From: Sphagnum compactum | Lineage: Eukaryota > Bryophyta > Sphagnopsida > Sphagnales | Assembly (NCBI GenBank): GCA_965153455.1 | Contig: OZ234498.1 | Coordinates: 13,950,001-14,014,000 of the forward strand | Length of the DNA: 64,000 nt | Direction: 5' to 3' | Shown: piece by piece, positions 11,936 through 24,595 of the stretch | Layout: every line of letters starts with the position of its first letter | Position numbering within the stretch: position 1 is the first letter of the stretch | Position numbers and translations under genes: made by a program | The notes under the pieces: model-generated | Databases searched by the model: none | The model's input: the letters and a program-made list of their open reading frames with translations, nothing else | Told to the model about the DNA's origin: nothing

Positions 11936-14324
11936 TTTAAATTCTTACATAATATTTCACACTACTATAACAACAAATTTGCATTTCACATGCACGTGGT
12001 CACTATTTTTATCTTAAGTCTCCACAAATTTAACATTACCATTCATTCCAACATTAGATTCACGGTTATTGCACATAACCAAAATCTGCATTTTAAAATA
12101 CATTGTAAAAAAACTCTAGTAATAAGATTGCAATTCATTTCATTATAATTTAACACTACAAAAAATTCACATAAAAGATGCACATATAATTCATTGTAGA
12201 AACATGTGTTTTGCAGTATTACTGGAACCATGAATCCAAATTATAGCATAATCCCATGTTGTGTTGAAAAAAAATCCAAAACAACACTTAAAATTTATGT
12301 TATATCAAAACAGAGTCAGTGGTTTTTTATTGCAAGTACCTCCAACTCCTCCTACACTTCTCTAAAACTCTGTGTTTCATCTTTTCCTTTCTCCCCTATT
12401 TTCCAAAACTTTCCCCTTTTGAACTATCCCAAGTCACATCATCATGATCCAACAACAAGAATTCAAAATTCAAACTAACAAAGTCCCTTGATTAGTCCTT
12501 ATCTTAATTGCCTTGTTCATCCAAAATCACATACTCATCCTACCCCCTTAACAACCTCCCCTAGGTTTGAATAGTAATAAGTGCCAACAATAATCTAAAT
12601 AGATGTGATATTCATAAACATATTCCACAAAACATGCCATGATAATCAAAATTGATAACTTGGGAGCACCCTTTAAAATATTTTAAATATTTTAATTAAT
12701 TATTCTTAGTTGTCAAAAATTTTGGATTTTTTGACTTTTTGAGGGTGTATGAATTGACCATAAACATTAACATTGTGTAAAAAAAATTATAGGCTAGTGA
12801 CTTGGACAATCATTCCTTTCCAGTTAGTTGGAAGTTTGATTCACCAAAATTTTAATAGTTTTTTTTTTTTGACATTCCCTTTTGGGAATTAATTAATGTT
12901 GAGTTAAAGTGGCAAGTGTTGTATTTAAGAAAAGGGAAATGCTTTGGCTTCATGTGACAACTAGATCATGTGTATTTTTGGGGACTAAATGAAAAAAATA
13001 TAATTCAACAAAAGGAGGAACAACAATTAAAAGAAGAATGTCTTGGACACAAGGTTGAAGCTCAACAATAAAGCTTTGAACAAATAATGGATTATCATAA
13101 AAGATTTTTCCTTCAACATTTCGGGAAACTAGATGGGAAGGAGTTTTTTACATCTAACTTTTTAGATGATCATGTTGGGAAATACAAAAGCATAAAGACA
13201 ATAATGTAAAAAAAAATTATTTGAGATTTCTCAATATGCCTTGTACAAAATGTTAGTGATTCCATCGCCTAATGAGCCAACTTTATAAAGATTGTTAGCA
13301 TCCAGTTCATCAAGTGTGATCATCCATCCACCAACATTCATCTTTAGGTCACATGTTGCTTTGCAAAAGAAAAATTGTATTTAACAACAACTTTTTGTTA
13401 TGGATATCAAATTATAACATAATGTTAGGACATGTTATATTTTATATACAATTTTCACATCATTAGTCATCAATTTAATGGCAATTTTCCCTTTGGCAAG
13501 GACTGGGTGGTGTGAATTATCTCCAAGGTATATTCTGTTATTTGTATTTAAAAGTATCATATAAATCATGAACCACTCATGATGGGATGTCATGCAAGGG
13601 GGAGACATTTTCTTTGAATTTATAAAATATGCAAGTAAAAAAATAGTGTCCCATACATTGGTTGTTGGGTAAAAAATATTTTATATTAGTCATACAATGA
13701 GGTTATGTTTATTTTGAAAACCAAAATATAACTAATATAGGACATAAATTAATCCAATTTATAAATATATATAACATATGTACCAAATATTTTAGATATT
13801 ACTTGTTAGGAGGTTCAATTAGTAACCTAATAAATGAATTAATATTAGTAAGTTCAATGTATTCAATTAATAAGTTAGTAAATGAACTAATATTAATTAA
13901 TGAATTAGTAACCAAAAGTTAGTTTATTAAAATGTTAATTTTTAGGTCATTTTCTAAGTTGTAATTATTTTTTGTCAACTTGTGTATCATCTTAAGGTTC
14001 AAGAAGAGAACACCACCTCTTGTGCTACTATAGATGAAACTATAGAAATGTTTTTTTGTCTTCCCACAACTTTGTTAATTCTACTGTGATTGCTTTTGGT
14101 GATGTGGTTTCATCTAATAATGTTGCAGGATTCTGTAGCATTCTTAATGCTTCTAACAATCAATAGCCCATAGTTGATGTGCCAATCATTAATCTAATTG
14201 ATTCTCTAGGTATAAAATTAACCCCACTGGATTCTCTTTTGGAATTGATGCACATGTTTTGTTTCCTCCTCTTGATGTGTTAGCTCCATGAACAAAAAAA
14301 AAACAATCCTATGATTCAACATGG
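11936..14324. other. AT-rich intergenic DNA
   Basis: No gene or bounded repeat recognised. The frame at 12206-12478 codes a Pro/Ser-rich peptide with no family signature, and I do not call it. Confidence 0.5.
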
Positions 14325-17168
14325 AAATTTCAAGTTGAATGGTTAGCAAAACTACCTTGGGCTAAATTGCAAATTGATTATGATGGTTGTATGCACACTG
14401 TGAAGTGCAAAATCTTCATTGAAATTGAGCAAAATTATAAGCTCCTTGCACTTAAATGATACTCTTTCTAGAAAGATGAAGGTTGCAGATAGGTGTCAAA
14501 AACTTTGAGAGGGGTGAAGAAGGGGGAATGGTACATGGCCAAGGATTGTAAACATGCTAAAAATGAACTGTTTATGCATGCAAGGGTAGGGAATTAGTGT
14601 TACAATAGGTTGCTAATGGGGTGGTGGGGGAGAAACACAAAAAACTTATTTAGTTTGCCACATTGTTTCACACTTTGAAACATGGCAGGCCCATGCTTGA
14701 ATATGAGGCACATAAGGAGCTAATGATTTCCTAAATTTGGAAGAAAATCTCAAAATGCATTGGATATATTCAACAAGTTGGGGCAATGTAGTTAAATTCA
14801 TGCATAACATGGTTTTGGAGGCCACTATTTTTGTTGTCACAACTGCTCAATACAATTTTTTAACATGTGACGAAATGAGTATAATTGACAACCAGAGTTG
14901 GTTGTTAGTTCATGCATATGTGGTATAAAATTGGTTGTGCATACCAATTCATCTTTCCTTTGAATGTGTGGGTGAAAGAACATTAAGGTATAATAGTTTT
15001 AGACACATACAAAAGTCCATAATTACCTAAATTAACACTACGAAGGCAATGTGATGGCAAGATACCTTGAATCACACTCATTTTGCAAGTTATAATTAAA
15101 AATTCATTCTAAAAAAATTCCAACCCTAGTCTACGTTATGGAGAACTTCAATCTAAAATATGAGTTTTTAAATTATTACTTTCATTAAAGAAAGGACTTA
15201 ATGAAAAGAAATCCATAATTCAAACTACATGAAAAAATTTGGTCATCAAAATCTTTTCAAATTTTTTTTCCTTAATATCAATGTCACCACACCATATTAT
15301 CATTGAATCCTTTATTCAATAAAAAAATGATATGGAGGTGCATAAAATCCATATTGATTAATTATGGATTGTACATGTTTTTTAATACTTCTTAAAAAGT
15401 TCATTATGTTATGACAATTCAAAAACTATTCAAAAAAATTCATAAATGTGATTATAACATATGTAACATTGTAGTGTTAAGTCTTTTATCAACTTAATCA
15501 CATCTATCTAATCACCTGGCCAATTACAAATTTCAAAATCTTGCAAAAATTACCTTGTTACAATATTTTATGCACAATGTACTATTCAACATTCACCCGG
15601 GTGGTGGTTGGATCAAGTGTTGATAATTTGATTCAAGTGCTTATGCAAACCTTGATGAACCAAGGTGGTTTAACCAAAGATATGATTGGTAAAAAACTAA
15701 TGACATTCTATGCAAATGGTGTTTATGTTTTCCAAGGTGTCAAGTTAGGGATTACAAAATAGATTTTTGATGGGTGGGATCCTCATTCCATGGGAGTGCA
15801 TTGTATGGTTCACAGAACTAATCTTGCAATTTAGATTTTGTTTCATTTGTCGATGGTGTGCAAAATTGAAAATTTGGTATCCACATTTTACAATATTTTT
15901 ATAAAAGCCTTAAAACGCACTTCGAGTTTATGAAGCTTGTAGAGGTCATGGAAATGAAAGGGGCTAAAATTTTGAAAATTGTTAAAACATGATGGATTAG
16001 TATGTTATCCCCTACCAAACATGTTAAATGGTAGAATATAAGACATTGCTGATGAAAATGGCCATTGGTAGCCCTAGTAATGAGAAAGAAAGAGTAAACT
16101 TTGACCTCCTTTGTGATGTGCAAGTCATGTTGGGGCTTGTTGTAATTTGTCCACAATCTCATCAAGTTTAACCAGTTGAAAGACGTTTCCATTTGTGATT
16201 TTGTGGTAATAGTTAAGGTGTGTCAAGGGAAAATATTCTCCTTGCACATAGACTTCAACACCAAGTTCAAATCTAATGCATTTGAGGCCTACAAAACATT
16301 AGTGGGTGCAAGGCATGAATCCATCATCATGGGATGGGTTACAAATCTGAACACTAATGTGGAACACTTAGCTTTTGATGTGAATCAACAATACATATGG
16401 GCTACTCATCTAAGTTTGGAGAATGGTGTGACAAGATTTGTGACTATGTATGTATATGTAGCAACTATAGCATAAGTGGAGGGTAGATGATGCAAGTAAT
16501 TTTCTTCGCATTAACCTTTTTTATTTTTGCAATTTGTATTGCATTTTCATTGTTCATAATCACATGCATTAGATTTTGCAATATGACATGGGTTTTTATG
16601 AAAAGGGTTACTGATTGCCTTTTCAAAGAACTAGAAAGAAAACTTTATGCTCATGGGATGATGCACAACTTGGGTGTGGTATACCCACAATACTAGTTGA
16701 AGGTAGATGTAGGAGCAAGTTTGGCCAAACATTTACACATGATTAAAAAAGCATATTGCCACCCCAAAAAAATGGGCAATTTTGATGTGTGGGTTTTTGT
16801 AATGCTTTTCAAGTTAGTAATTGCACTTGACATTGAACAATCTACATTCAAGTTGTTAATGAAATCAAATGCGGTTGATGCCATGGCCAAACCTAGTGAT
16901 GTGAATCATGTCTCTTGCCTCCGATACATTCTTTCAACATCTACAATTCTTTCTTGTTCTTTCCCAAAATATTTCGAGTTGGTAAAAATTGCCATAGTAC
17001 AAGTTCTTGAGAGCGTAGAGGATGAATGGTGTTTTAGTTCTTTGGCATTTTGCAAATCCAAGTTGCATAATCAACTCATTACCAACCTAGGTTTGGTGGT
17101 CAAAATGTTTTCCCATAAATTATACACCTTACATAATTTTCCATATGTAGAAACATTTGACCAATGGT
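14325..17168 (+). pseudogene. hAT-like / zinc-finger-862-like (DUF4371) fossil, copy 1
   Basis: A long decayed coding region, co-linear with the 'zinc finger protein 862-like' family I know from plants. The order is: an N-terminal EWLAKLPWAK and CKIFIEIE block (14328-14430), KKGEWYMAKDCKHAKNE (about 14517-14566), CDEMSIIDNQSW (about 14869-14905), NQGGLTKDMIGKKLMTFYANGVYVFQG (15657-15740), HSMGVHCMVHRTNLAI (about 15787-15830), SICDFVVIVKVCQG (about 16183-16225), HESIIMGWVTNLN (about 16315-16350), and a C-terminal hAT-dimerisation-like part with ESVEDEWCFSSLAF and NLGLVVKMFSHK (17007-17115). In-frame stops (for example at 15760) and frameshifts break it many times. The family derives from hAT-type transposases. 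This copy cannot make a full protein. A diverged copy lies inverted at 37045-39119. Confidence 0.8.
14970..15598. mobile_element. Putative small insertion inside the hAT-like fossil
   Basis: Family-like coding sequence stops at about 14970 (IPIHLSFECVG) and resumes at about 15597 (VVVGSSVDNL). The roughly 630 bases between are AT-rich and non-coding. They are bounded by GGGTGAA (14970-14976) and its inverse TTCACCC (15592-15598). No clean target-site duplication is visible, so the mobile-element reading is tentative. Confidence 0.4.
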
Positions 17169-19239
17169 GAGCATAACATCCTTGATATGGTGTGGGAGTT
17201 TAGGTTTAAGGTTCTTTGGTTTTAGTTCAACAAATTTTTGGTTGCATTGCAAGCTATAATTGTTGGTTGGATTTTGTAATTTAGTACCACAAGGGATGAA
17301 ACAATAACCAAATGTCATAGTTTTGCAAAACATTAAAAAACACTAGTTTCTATTTTTATAGATGCGTACATGTTCTTTTGCTATGTATTTGTTTTTACTT
17401 TTACTCCTAAAACATCCACCATTGCTCACATCATGATTAGGGACCCTAACTTGGCCCAACATGTGACCTTAAACCTCTAACTTGATTCCTTTATCTTATA
17501 TCTTATATTATGCGATTATAAGATGTATTGGCAATTGTTATTGTTTAATCCCAAAATCTCATATGCATCTAAGTTGTAATGAAAGTTGCATTTGGCACAA
17601 AATTTGTTGACATTGCCCATACTAAAATGAATTGTTGAAAGGCATTGAGGCAACTATTCTTGGATGTCCTAACCCATTGTGCAATTGATATACCTTTAAA
17701 AGAAAAAATTTGATTTTCCATTCCAACTATAGGTTTATTAAAATTAATATAAATTATTGAAAAATATGAAAAATATGAAAAATATGAAAAATTAAATATC
17801 TGCATATTAAAAAATAAAATAACAATGGGGTGGGGGGGGAAAAATTTGTCATTTAATAACCCCCAAAAAATCCTTGTTTAACACTTAATGTCCTTCATGT
17901 GATGTCATGTGATATGTTGCTTTGAATTTAAGAACTAATCTTGAGAATGTTTTTCAAAGCAAAATGTTAATACAACATAAAGTATTTATTTTCATTTAAT
18001 GTGGTGCACATAGGATAAATGCTACAAGAAATCATGATATTTTTACTATAAATTTTTAATATAAAAACCCAATTATCAATTTGATTAATTAATTATTTTG
18101 GACAAGTTAATTTAACATGGCCAACTTTTCTAGTGATATTTTTTACCAACATGGATGTGCACATATTGATTAGTCAATTCATATAATTATCAAATTGATT
18201 ATTAGTCAAATTGGTAGTTGATGTGTGCAACAATGTATTTTCACCACATGTTATCATTTCAATATTTATTGTCACCATTTGTCAATTATGAATCACATCC
18301 CCAAAAGTGACATTTCACCATTTTAGATAATCATAGTTTCCACATGTTAACATTTTTTCATCCATCATGGACAAGGGTATTTGTCATTTAGTCATTGTTT
18401 CATTATTAAGCTTTGATGGTTTTTGTAACCCAATTTGGTTGTATGTAACATACACCACATGACTTAATCAACATGTATAAGACGTTTCTAAACATGTGAA
18501 ATTTTTATTTTTTACTATTGAATTAATATGATGTCCTCCATATTACCTTAGATATTTGAATTAACCTTGGAGCCAAAATCTTTATAAATTAGGTATCAAT
18601 CATCTTTTACCATTCTTGCTTTTAATCATCATATAACTTTACTGGTTTTGGTGTTTGAAAATGGTTTCTATGACATGGATACGGAATATGTACCACTAAC
18701 TTTGTTTGTTCTAAAATTACGCATTAAAATGCATATTTATTTTTTTATAACTAATAATAAGATATAAAGAAATTACAATGTCCAAGCGATCAAATGGTTT
18801 GAAAACCCACAACATTGGTTCAACATTGATAATGCGTTGGAATATATATAAAGTCCATGGCACCACAATTGCATTATGTGTTGAAGCTACAATAGAGATT
18901 AAAAGTTATGCTACAACAATAGTCCATCTATTGTTATTTAATTTGCATCTTTGAAAGCTAGTTGCTTAAAATACACATCGTGCACTACTTATAAACAAAT
19001 AAATGCTTCTCACATCAAAGTGCAACGCCCTTTGTCATATCTTTCACCCTTGAACCATTTGGGTTGGGAAATCGTAATTTGATGGACACCTTAATCATGC
19101 CTATCATAACTACAAAATAAATCCCAAGTGCCATGGTCATCCCATGGGATGTCATCCTTGCCACAACACATATTTCACATTGACACATGATGGCCACCAT
19201 GACCTAATGTGATCGGATAGGAAGTCACTTGGATTTCCG
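17169..19239. other. AT-rich intergenic DNA
   Basis: No gene recognised. The short tandem 'aaaaatatgaa' occurs about four times at 17758-17790. It is followed by a G-run/C-run block (17826-17870) that resembles 2810-2860. Confidence 0.5.
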
Positions 19240-20300
19240 TAGTGTGAACACTAGTTCGTCTTAGGGTTTAGGTTTTGTTCTGAGTCGCCATCAACTTTCT
19301 TCGTGCAAGCAGCGAGGTTTATATCGTTAGTGTCTATTTGTGGCTGTGAGTAGGAAACTTTGTTGTTTGTGTGTTATGTGAAACAGATTGGCAACGGAAG
19401 AATGGGTGGACAAGGGCGCTTCAAGCATGGAAGGGAAAGGAAAAAGAGATGCAGTTGGACCAAGGCAAGAAGGGGAATTCAAAGGCAAAAGAAGGTAGGT
19501 TTGTAGTTTTTGTATGATATTTGTGGTAGATCGTATTAGGAGCTTGCTAAAGAAAGTGGTTGTTGTTTTGATTTTCGTTGGGCCAGTAGCTACACTATGG
19601 CAGGCGTTGTGTTCTTCCTAGTTTTATACTCTATAAGGGATTGATGCTAAGGGCTGATGATGCACACAGGAGGTATGAGCTGTAGATTCTGGAGCATGTA
19701 GGGGGATTGCGTTTATATGGGACCTGGGTGGAACCATTACTGAAATATCGCACCTGTGATGGGCAAAAGCCAGAAACTTTAGAAGGTATCCTTGGTTTGG
19801 ATGGAATGTGGGTCCAGAATGGGAGAAATCATAGAAATATCCTTAGATCCATACTGTAAACACAATTCTGTTTTCCCAAGTTGTTGCAAGTCAACGTGGC
19901 ATATGTTGCTCATCCTTAGTTCGAAACTAGAAGTCATTTTGTTTGTAGAACTAAGACAAGTGTCTTCCTGCATTATGTCATAGCACAGAGGGATGGTTTA
20001 GCAGCTCACAACGGACCGAATGAACACAGAGGGCTCTGACCTCAACCCAGATCCCACTAATTCATGTACTAACAATACCAGTGATTCTTCTTGGCAATAG
20101 TTAGATGAATACTACATGGAGATCCAAAAGGGACTGAATGGTAGGAGGTGTCTCAAGTTCATTTGGGTACAGACATGTATGTTTTGTTGGAACATTAGTA
20201 CCAATGTGTTATAATAGTGCCTAAATGGTAGAATATATATTGTAGAAGTCGAAGGTTCAACGTCTGGATTTGTGACGAAGGGATGTTCTTCATACCCTTT
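19240..20300 (+). other. Gene-like patch with a possible first exon at 19402-19494
   Basis: Base composition here is clearly less AT-rich than on either side. An ATG at 19402 opens a very basic segment (GRFKHGRERKKRCSW) that runs into a good donor, GAAG|GTAGGT, at 19494/19495. Leader-like sequence containing 'agggtttaggttttg' precedes it. Downstream I find no continuing exon with family resemblance, and frames break often. It may be a decayed gene fragment or a non-coding transcript. I cannot assign a function. Confidence 0.25.
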
Positions 20301-20308
20301 TCTTTTTG

Positions 20309-20622
20309 GTTACACTAACACCCATTAGTGCACCATGAAAGATGGATGGTAAGTCATCAAGATACTATTTTTTGCTCAAGTTTTGATTCTCACCATGGTT
20401 AGTACAATTGATTTTTTTACTACTTACCAACCTAGTACAAAAGTCATTATCTACTATGCATAAACTATCTACTTATCTAGTAGACACCTATTTTTTTACC
20501 TGTCTATGTATATAGGCACTACAAGATGAAATGAGAAATGAACTTAGTTGAGATTCATCCACAACTAAGTCATAAAGGGCATCTAATGGATGGTGTGCTT
20601 GTGGGTGTTGGTTCACTCTAAA
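20309..20622 (+). mobile_element. MITE family member (copy 2 of 3)
   Basis: The left end 'ttacactaacaccca' (20309 on) and right end 'tgggtgttggttcact' (ending about 20618) are imperfect inverted repeats. Interior landmarks match copies 1 (9815) and 3 (30105): a 'catgaaagatggatggtaag' segment, 'ccatggttag', and 'tcatccacaactaagtcataa'. It has no coding capacity. Confidence 0.65.
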
Positions 20623-20689
20623 CAAGCATTGCAGCCTTGCCATTTACATTAAAAAATATCTTGAAACAAAAGAAGAAGAAATATGGAAA

Positions 20690-20962
20690 CTCAAATATTT
20701 CAACATGCAAAAATAAAATCTTCATAAAAAAAATCCTCTAAAAGAAACCAAAATCCTTCAAGATATTATAACTTTATAACTAACCTCAAGTTTCAACACA
20801 AGCCAAAACATCATCTTTCAAAAATCCTCATATAAAAATAAATAGAGCTATTATTATTACCTAGTAAGGGGCCTATAAAAATCCCTTAAGCTACTATACT
20901 CTTTAATGAATCTAAACACAATATCCTTCTTTGCCTTGGTAGTAGGCAAGGCCAATAATAAC
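20690..20962. repeat. Dispersed repeat, partner of 5400-5657
   Basis: Direct-orientation match to 5400-5657. It ends in an imperfect palindrome around 'gccttggtagtaggcaaggc'. It stops about 220 bases before the FPG start codon, so an old insertion forms part of that gene's upstream region. Confidence 0.6.
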
Positions 20963-21181
20963 TAAATAATGAAGATTTAATATTATTGTGTCCACGGAAT
21001 TGCAATCTCCTTTCAAATAAGACCTCGGATTCTCTCGCTGCTGTTTTAGGTTTAGGGTTTAGAGTATGGCCTGGTAGCGTTATTGATCTCTCCTGGATTT
21101 TGTGTTGAGTTGTCCTTTCCAGGAGAGTGGAGAGAGCAAGGGGAAGAAGCAAGGGGACGCAGAAGAAGAAGAAGCAGGAGG

Positions 21182-24100
21182 ATGCCAGAGCTTCCAGAGG
21201 TAGAGGCGGCCAGGAGGTTAGTCGAGAGGCACTGCATTGGAGCTGTTATATCCAGAGCCAAGGTGGCTGATGATTCTACAGTCATAAGCGATGTTTCTCC
21301 CTCCAAGCTCCAGGAAGCTCTGACGGGCAGGCGTATCCTTGGGGCTCATCGCAAGGGAAAACATCTCTGGCTGCAGCTTGATGCACAGCCATGGCCTTCA
21401 TTCCAATTTGGTCCTCCCTTCCCTCCCTCCCATCGCCTCCTTCTGTACCGATTATGGTATGTTTGTGCGGTGACGCTCTGTTGAGTTGGGCTACAAAGAA
21501 AAGGAGATGAGTGGCAGTTTTGTCAAGTTAAACGAGAATGTAGCTAGCTAGCTGTTTGTGTGCTCCTAGTTTAGCAAACTGATTGCTCAAAAGCAAGCAA
21601 GAGCAGGCCATCAGAGAAGGGATTCTTTTGCTGTGCAGGTATGACTGGAGCTGTGCTCATCAAGGGTGTGAAGGGGCCGCAGTACAAAAGGTGCAGGATT
21701 CCACCCAGAATTACTTTTTCCAGCTTAATGTCGCAAATGGTGGTCATCATAGGTTTCTCTGCTTTTTTAATGCTTCGTCTACAATTTTAAACCCTGAACC
21801 CTTACACAGAGCTCTGGTTGCATTCTGCAGCATGATGTGATGAGGACAGAGGGAAGGGGGGAATGGACTTACTCATCATCTTTAGAACCATGATAAATGT
21901 GCTTTTGCAAGTTTTTCATTGTAGGCAATTGTTCTTGAGAATTTTGAGCTATGATCTGTTTTCAAGGTCTCATCAGTTTGCTGCAATAGAGGTTTTGGGA
22001 TTACCTTCCTAAGTGGTATGTTCCATGTAACCCTAAGCAGCTCAAAGGCGAAAGATGATGAAGAGTTTCCAACAAAGTACTTCAAAGTCCACCTTGAGGT
22101 TTTTTTTACATTGCTTCATTGCTTACTTTTCTGCTTCCAAATTAAGATATGCTTTGTTGCTGTTGTCAAAGTAGGCCATGCTTTTTGAGCTGTGTGCTGA
22201 AAGATTCACTTTCAGATGATACTATCGCAGCTTGCACAATTCTGGGAAACAGTTGCTCTCTAGCTGCCTTCTTTCTGCCCATTTTGTAATGCGAAGGAAA
22301 CTCAAATTGGGTGGGTGTGTGGTGGAGGCAGTTGGACAGTGGGGTAGAGATGGCATTCACTGACAAGCGACGCTTTGCAAGAGTCCGTCTCCTGCCTGAG
22401 GTGACATTTCCCTTCCTATGCAGTTGTCTGCTCAGAATTTTTATTCCATATGAAACAGGGATCATATCTCCATGCATGCACCAACTCCATCAGATCAAGA
22501 GATGTGAACTCTGACAGATCTGATATGGCTAAGAGAAAGAAGCAACAAAACAAGTAAATGGTTGATGTCTGGTTCACAGGTTTAGAAGGATAACAGTTCA
22601 GGTTACTGTCCAGATACAAAAATTGAAGATTACTGACACACAATCGGATGGATTGTGCAGCCCTCAAAAGAACCTCCCGTCTCAGAACTTGGCTTCGATG
22701 CTTTGACAGAGCTGCCCTCTGAAGAGGATTTTCAGAGTGGAATTAAATCAAAAAAAGGTTCCATCAAAGGACTTCTACTTGATCAGGTAGTCCACTTAGG
22801 AATGCAAATCTGCTCTAGTCTAGAACACAGATTCATGAAATTGGTGGCTGCAGGATCCGTTCCTGTTTGACGCATACATGTGCTTGGAAATTTATGCAGT
22901 AGTTTTTTTTGCAGAGTTTTCTTGCAGGCATAGGAAATTGGGTGGCTGATGAAGTGCTGTATCAGGTAAATCATACTAATTCTTTGTTTGAGTGATGTTA
23001 GGGTATGATATGATGAATTACAAAGATTTTGGCAAATGATGCTGAGTATCTAAGAGTTTTTTTCTGGACAACAAAGAGTCTCTGAGAAGAGTGTCACTAT
23101 GTGTGCAGGCAAAGATTCACCCAGAGCAGCCAGCAACCATATTGTCTACTGATGATTGCAAGCACTTACGAGCTGCTATCCATGAGGTACACACAGTCTT
23201 CACACTTGACAGTTTTTTTTCTTATGTTGCAGCTTGTGGGTCCTTCACTACTGGTGTTTCAAGGTCTACAGGTGGTGGAGAAAGCAGTTGAAGTGGATGC
23301 AGACAGTGAGCGCTTTCCTGAGAACTGGATCTTCCATCAGCGCTGGCACAGGAAGCCTGGCAAGTTGGATGGTAAGCTTCTATGTGTATACACAAACTGC
23401 ACTCTTTTGTGGAGTTTTTTTTGCAAGGGGCCTGTGGATGAATGTGCTTTACAAGCTGATAATGAGTAAAAGGCATATATGATGGATTGATATTGTGTTT
23501 GATGATGGGGGGGTGCAGGGAACCAGATTGAGACCATTACAGTAAATGGGAGGGTATATTTTCAACACTTTCTGTGCTTGCTGGTTTGTGTTTGACTAGT
23601 ATGTTTGGAGGGTCTTTTAAGTTCTCTTGTAGAGGGTATCTCCTGTAGGTGTGGAATCTCATGGTATCAGTGTTCATAAGGATCCTTGATTCTCCAGATA
23701 TTCAGGTTGCTACATAACCATAGAGAATGAGCTAAGAGGTTTCCCTGCTCACTAGACAGCCCCTCATTTTTCACTTGTGGCTGCGTTCCTGTTTTAACCA
23801 ATGGTATATTTGGGCCAGACATCTGCATATGTACCAGCAATTCAGAAATATAGTGGACCTCCACTGAAAAGTTTGCGCAAGAAAGCATCTTCAAAGGATG
23901 AAGCAGATGATGAAGATGAAGAAGCCAAAGTCAAGTCACGAAAGAGAGTACCTGACAAAAGAGCATCTGCAAAGGATGGCAGAGATGATGAAGATAAGGA
24001 AGCTCAAGGAAATGTACAAAAGAGAATGTTGCGGAAGGGGGTATCTTCAAAGAAAGAACCAGAAGACAAAGTAAATGAAATCGGTGAAAGTGCTCAAAAG

Positions 24101-24595
24101 AGAGATTCACGGAGGAGAGCATCTTCTAAACCACAAGAACCTGAAGATGAAGATGAGGATTCAAGGAAGCAATCAGCTTCAAAGGAAGATTCAGAAGATA
24201 GAGATATTGGACCAAAAGTAAATACACAGAAGAGAGCTTCAGGAAACAGAGCAGTTTCAAAAGAAGGACAAGAAGATGAAGATAAGGAAGAAGGGAAGAC
24301 CAAAAAAAGAGGCAGGCACAATCCAACCACTGCCGCAGCACAGGACAAAGGCTCTAGTGCAGTCACTCTTGGCAATGCTGAAAGCAAGCATGGTAAAGGC
24401 AGGCCTCCTAAGTCTATCAATGGCAATGTTTCGAAAGCTACAGATGTCAAGCCTTTGACAGAGGTGAGCACTACCAGATCTCTTGGGTCTTTGGGAAAGG
24501 TAGCCAAGGATGCTGAAGAGGGCCGCACGACTAGAGCATCACGACGTGTGGATGCAACTCATGGAAAGACTATGATAAAGCTGGAGGCAAAATAG
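21182..24595 (+). CDS. FPG1: Formamidopyrimidine-DNA glycosylase (Fpg/MutM type), ten exons
   Basis: A bifunctional DNA glycosylase/AP lyase that excises oxidised bases such as 8-oxoG and formamidopyrimidines in base-excision repair. Exons: 21182-21410, 21639-21690, 22041-22098, 22332-22400, 22661-22786, 22915-22965, 23109-23186, 23272-23371, 23519-23553, 23819-24595. Joined they give 1575 nt, 524 residues, with no frame break. The start is fixed by MPELPEVE: Pro2 is the Schiff-base nucleophile and Glu3 the acid. Lys60 in RKGKHL matches E. coli Lys57. FTDKRRFARVRLL follows, then the helix-two-turn-helix region (LLLDQSFLAGIGNWVADEV, residues split over exons 5-6), then a 'zincless finger' (ITVNGRTSAYVP) as in other plant FPGs. 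Residues about 287-524 form a Lys/Glu/Asp-rich tail with 26-residue repeats and AT-hook-like GKGRPPK (458-464). The exon 1 donor is GTCCTC, a weak site. Symbol by analogy with Arabidopsis. Confidence 0.9.
23879..24313 (+). repeat. 78-bp coding repeat in the FPG tail
   Basis: The tail codes about six copies of a 26-residue unit of the form K-R-A-S-S-K followed by an acidic run (DDEDKEA) and a basic end (VQKR). The first three units are exactly 26 residues each (residues 287-312, 313-338, 339-364). Later ones are shortened or eroded. Alternating acidic and basic patches suggest a disordered DNA- or protein-binding tail. Confidence 0.75.

Noticed and set aside
21690-21760. Apparent frameshift in FPG exon 2, with a frame reading QDSTQNYFFQL after PQYK
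   Set aside because: A proper donor (AAAAG|GTGCAG) at 21690 and an exon at 22041-22098 reading DDEEFPTKYFKVHLE restore the frame and match the family better. The other frame is intronic coincidence.
24094-24528. 144-codon minus-strand frame inside FPG
   Set aside because: It is the antisense shadow of the repetitive charged tail; its serine/leucine-rich product mirrors the Lys/Glu codons.
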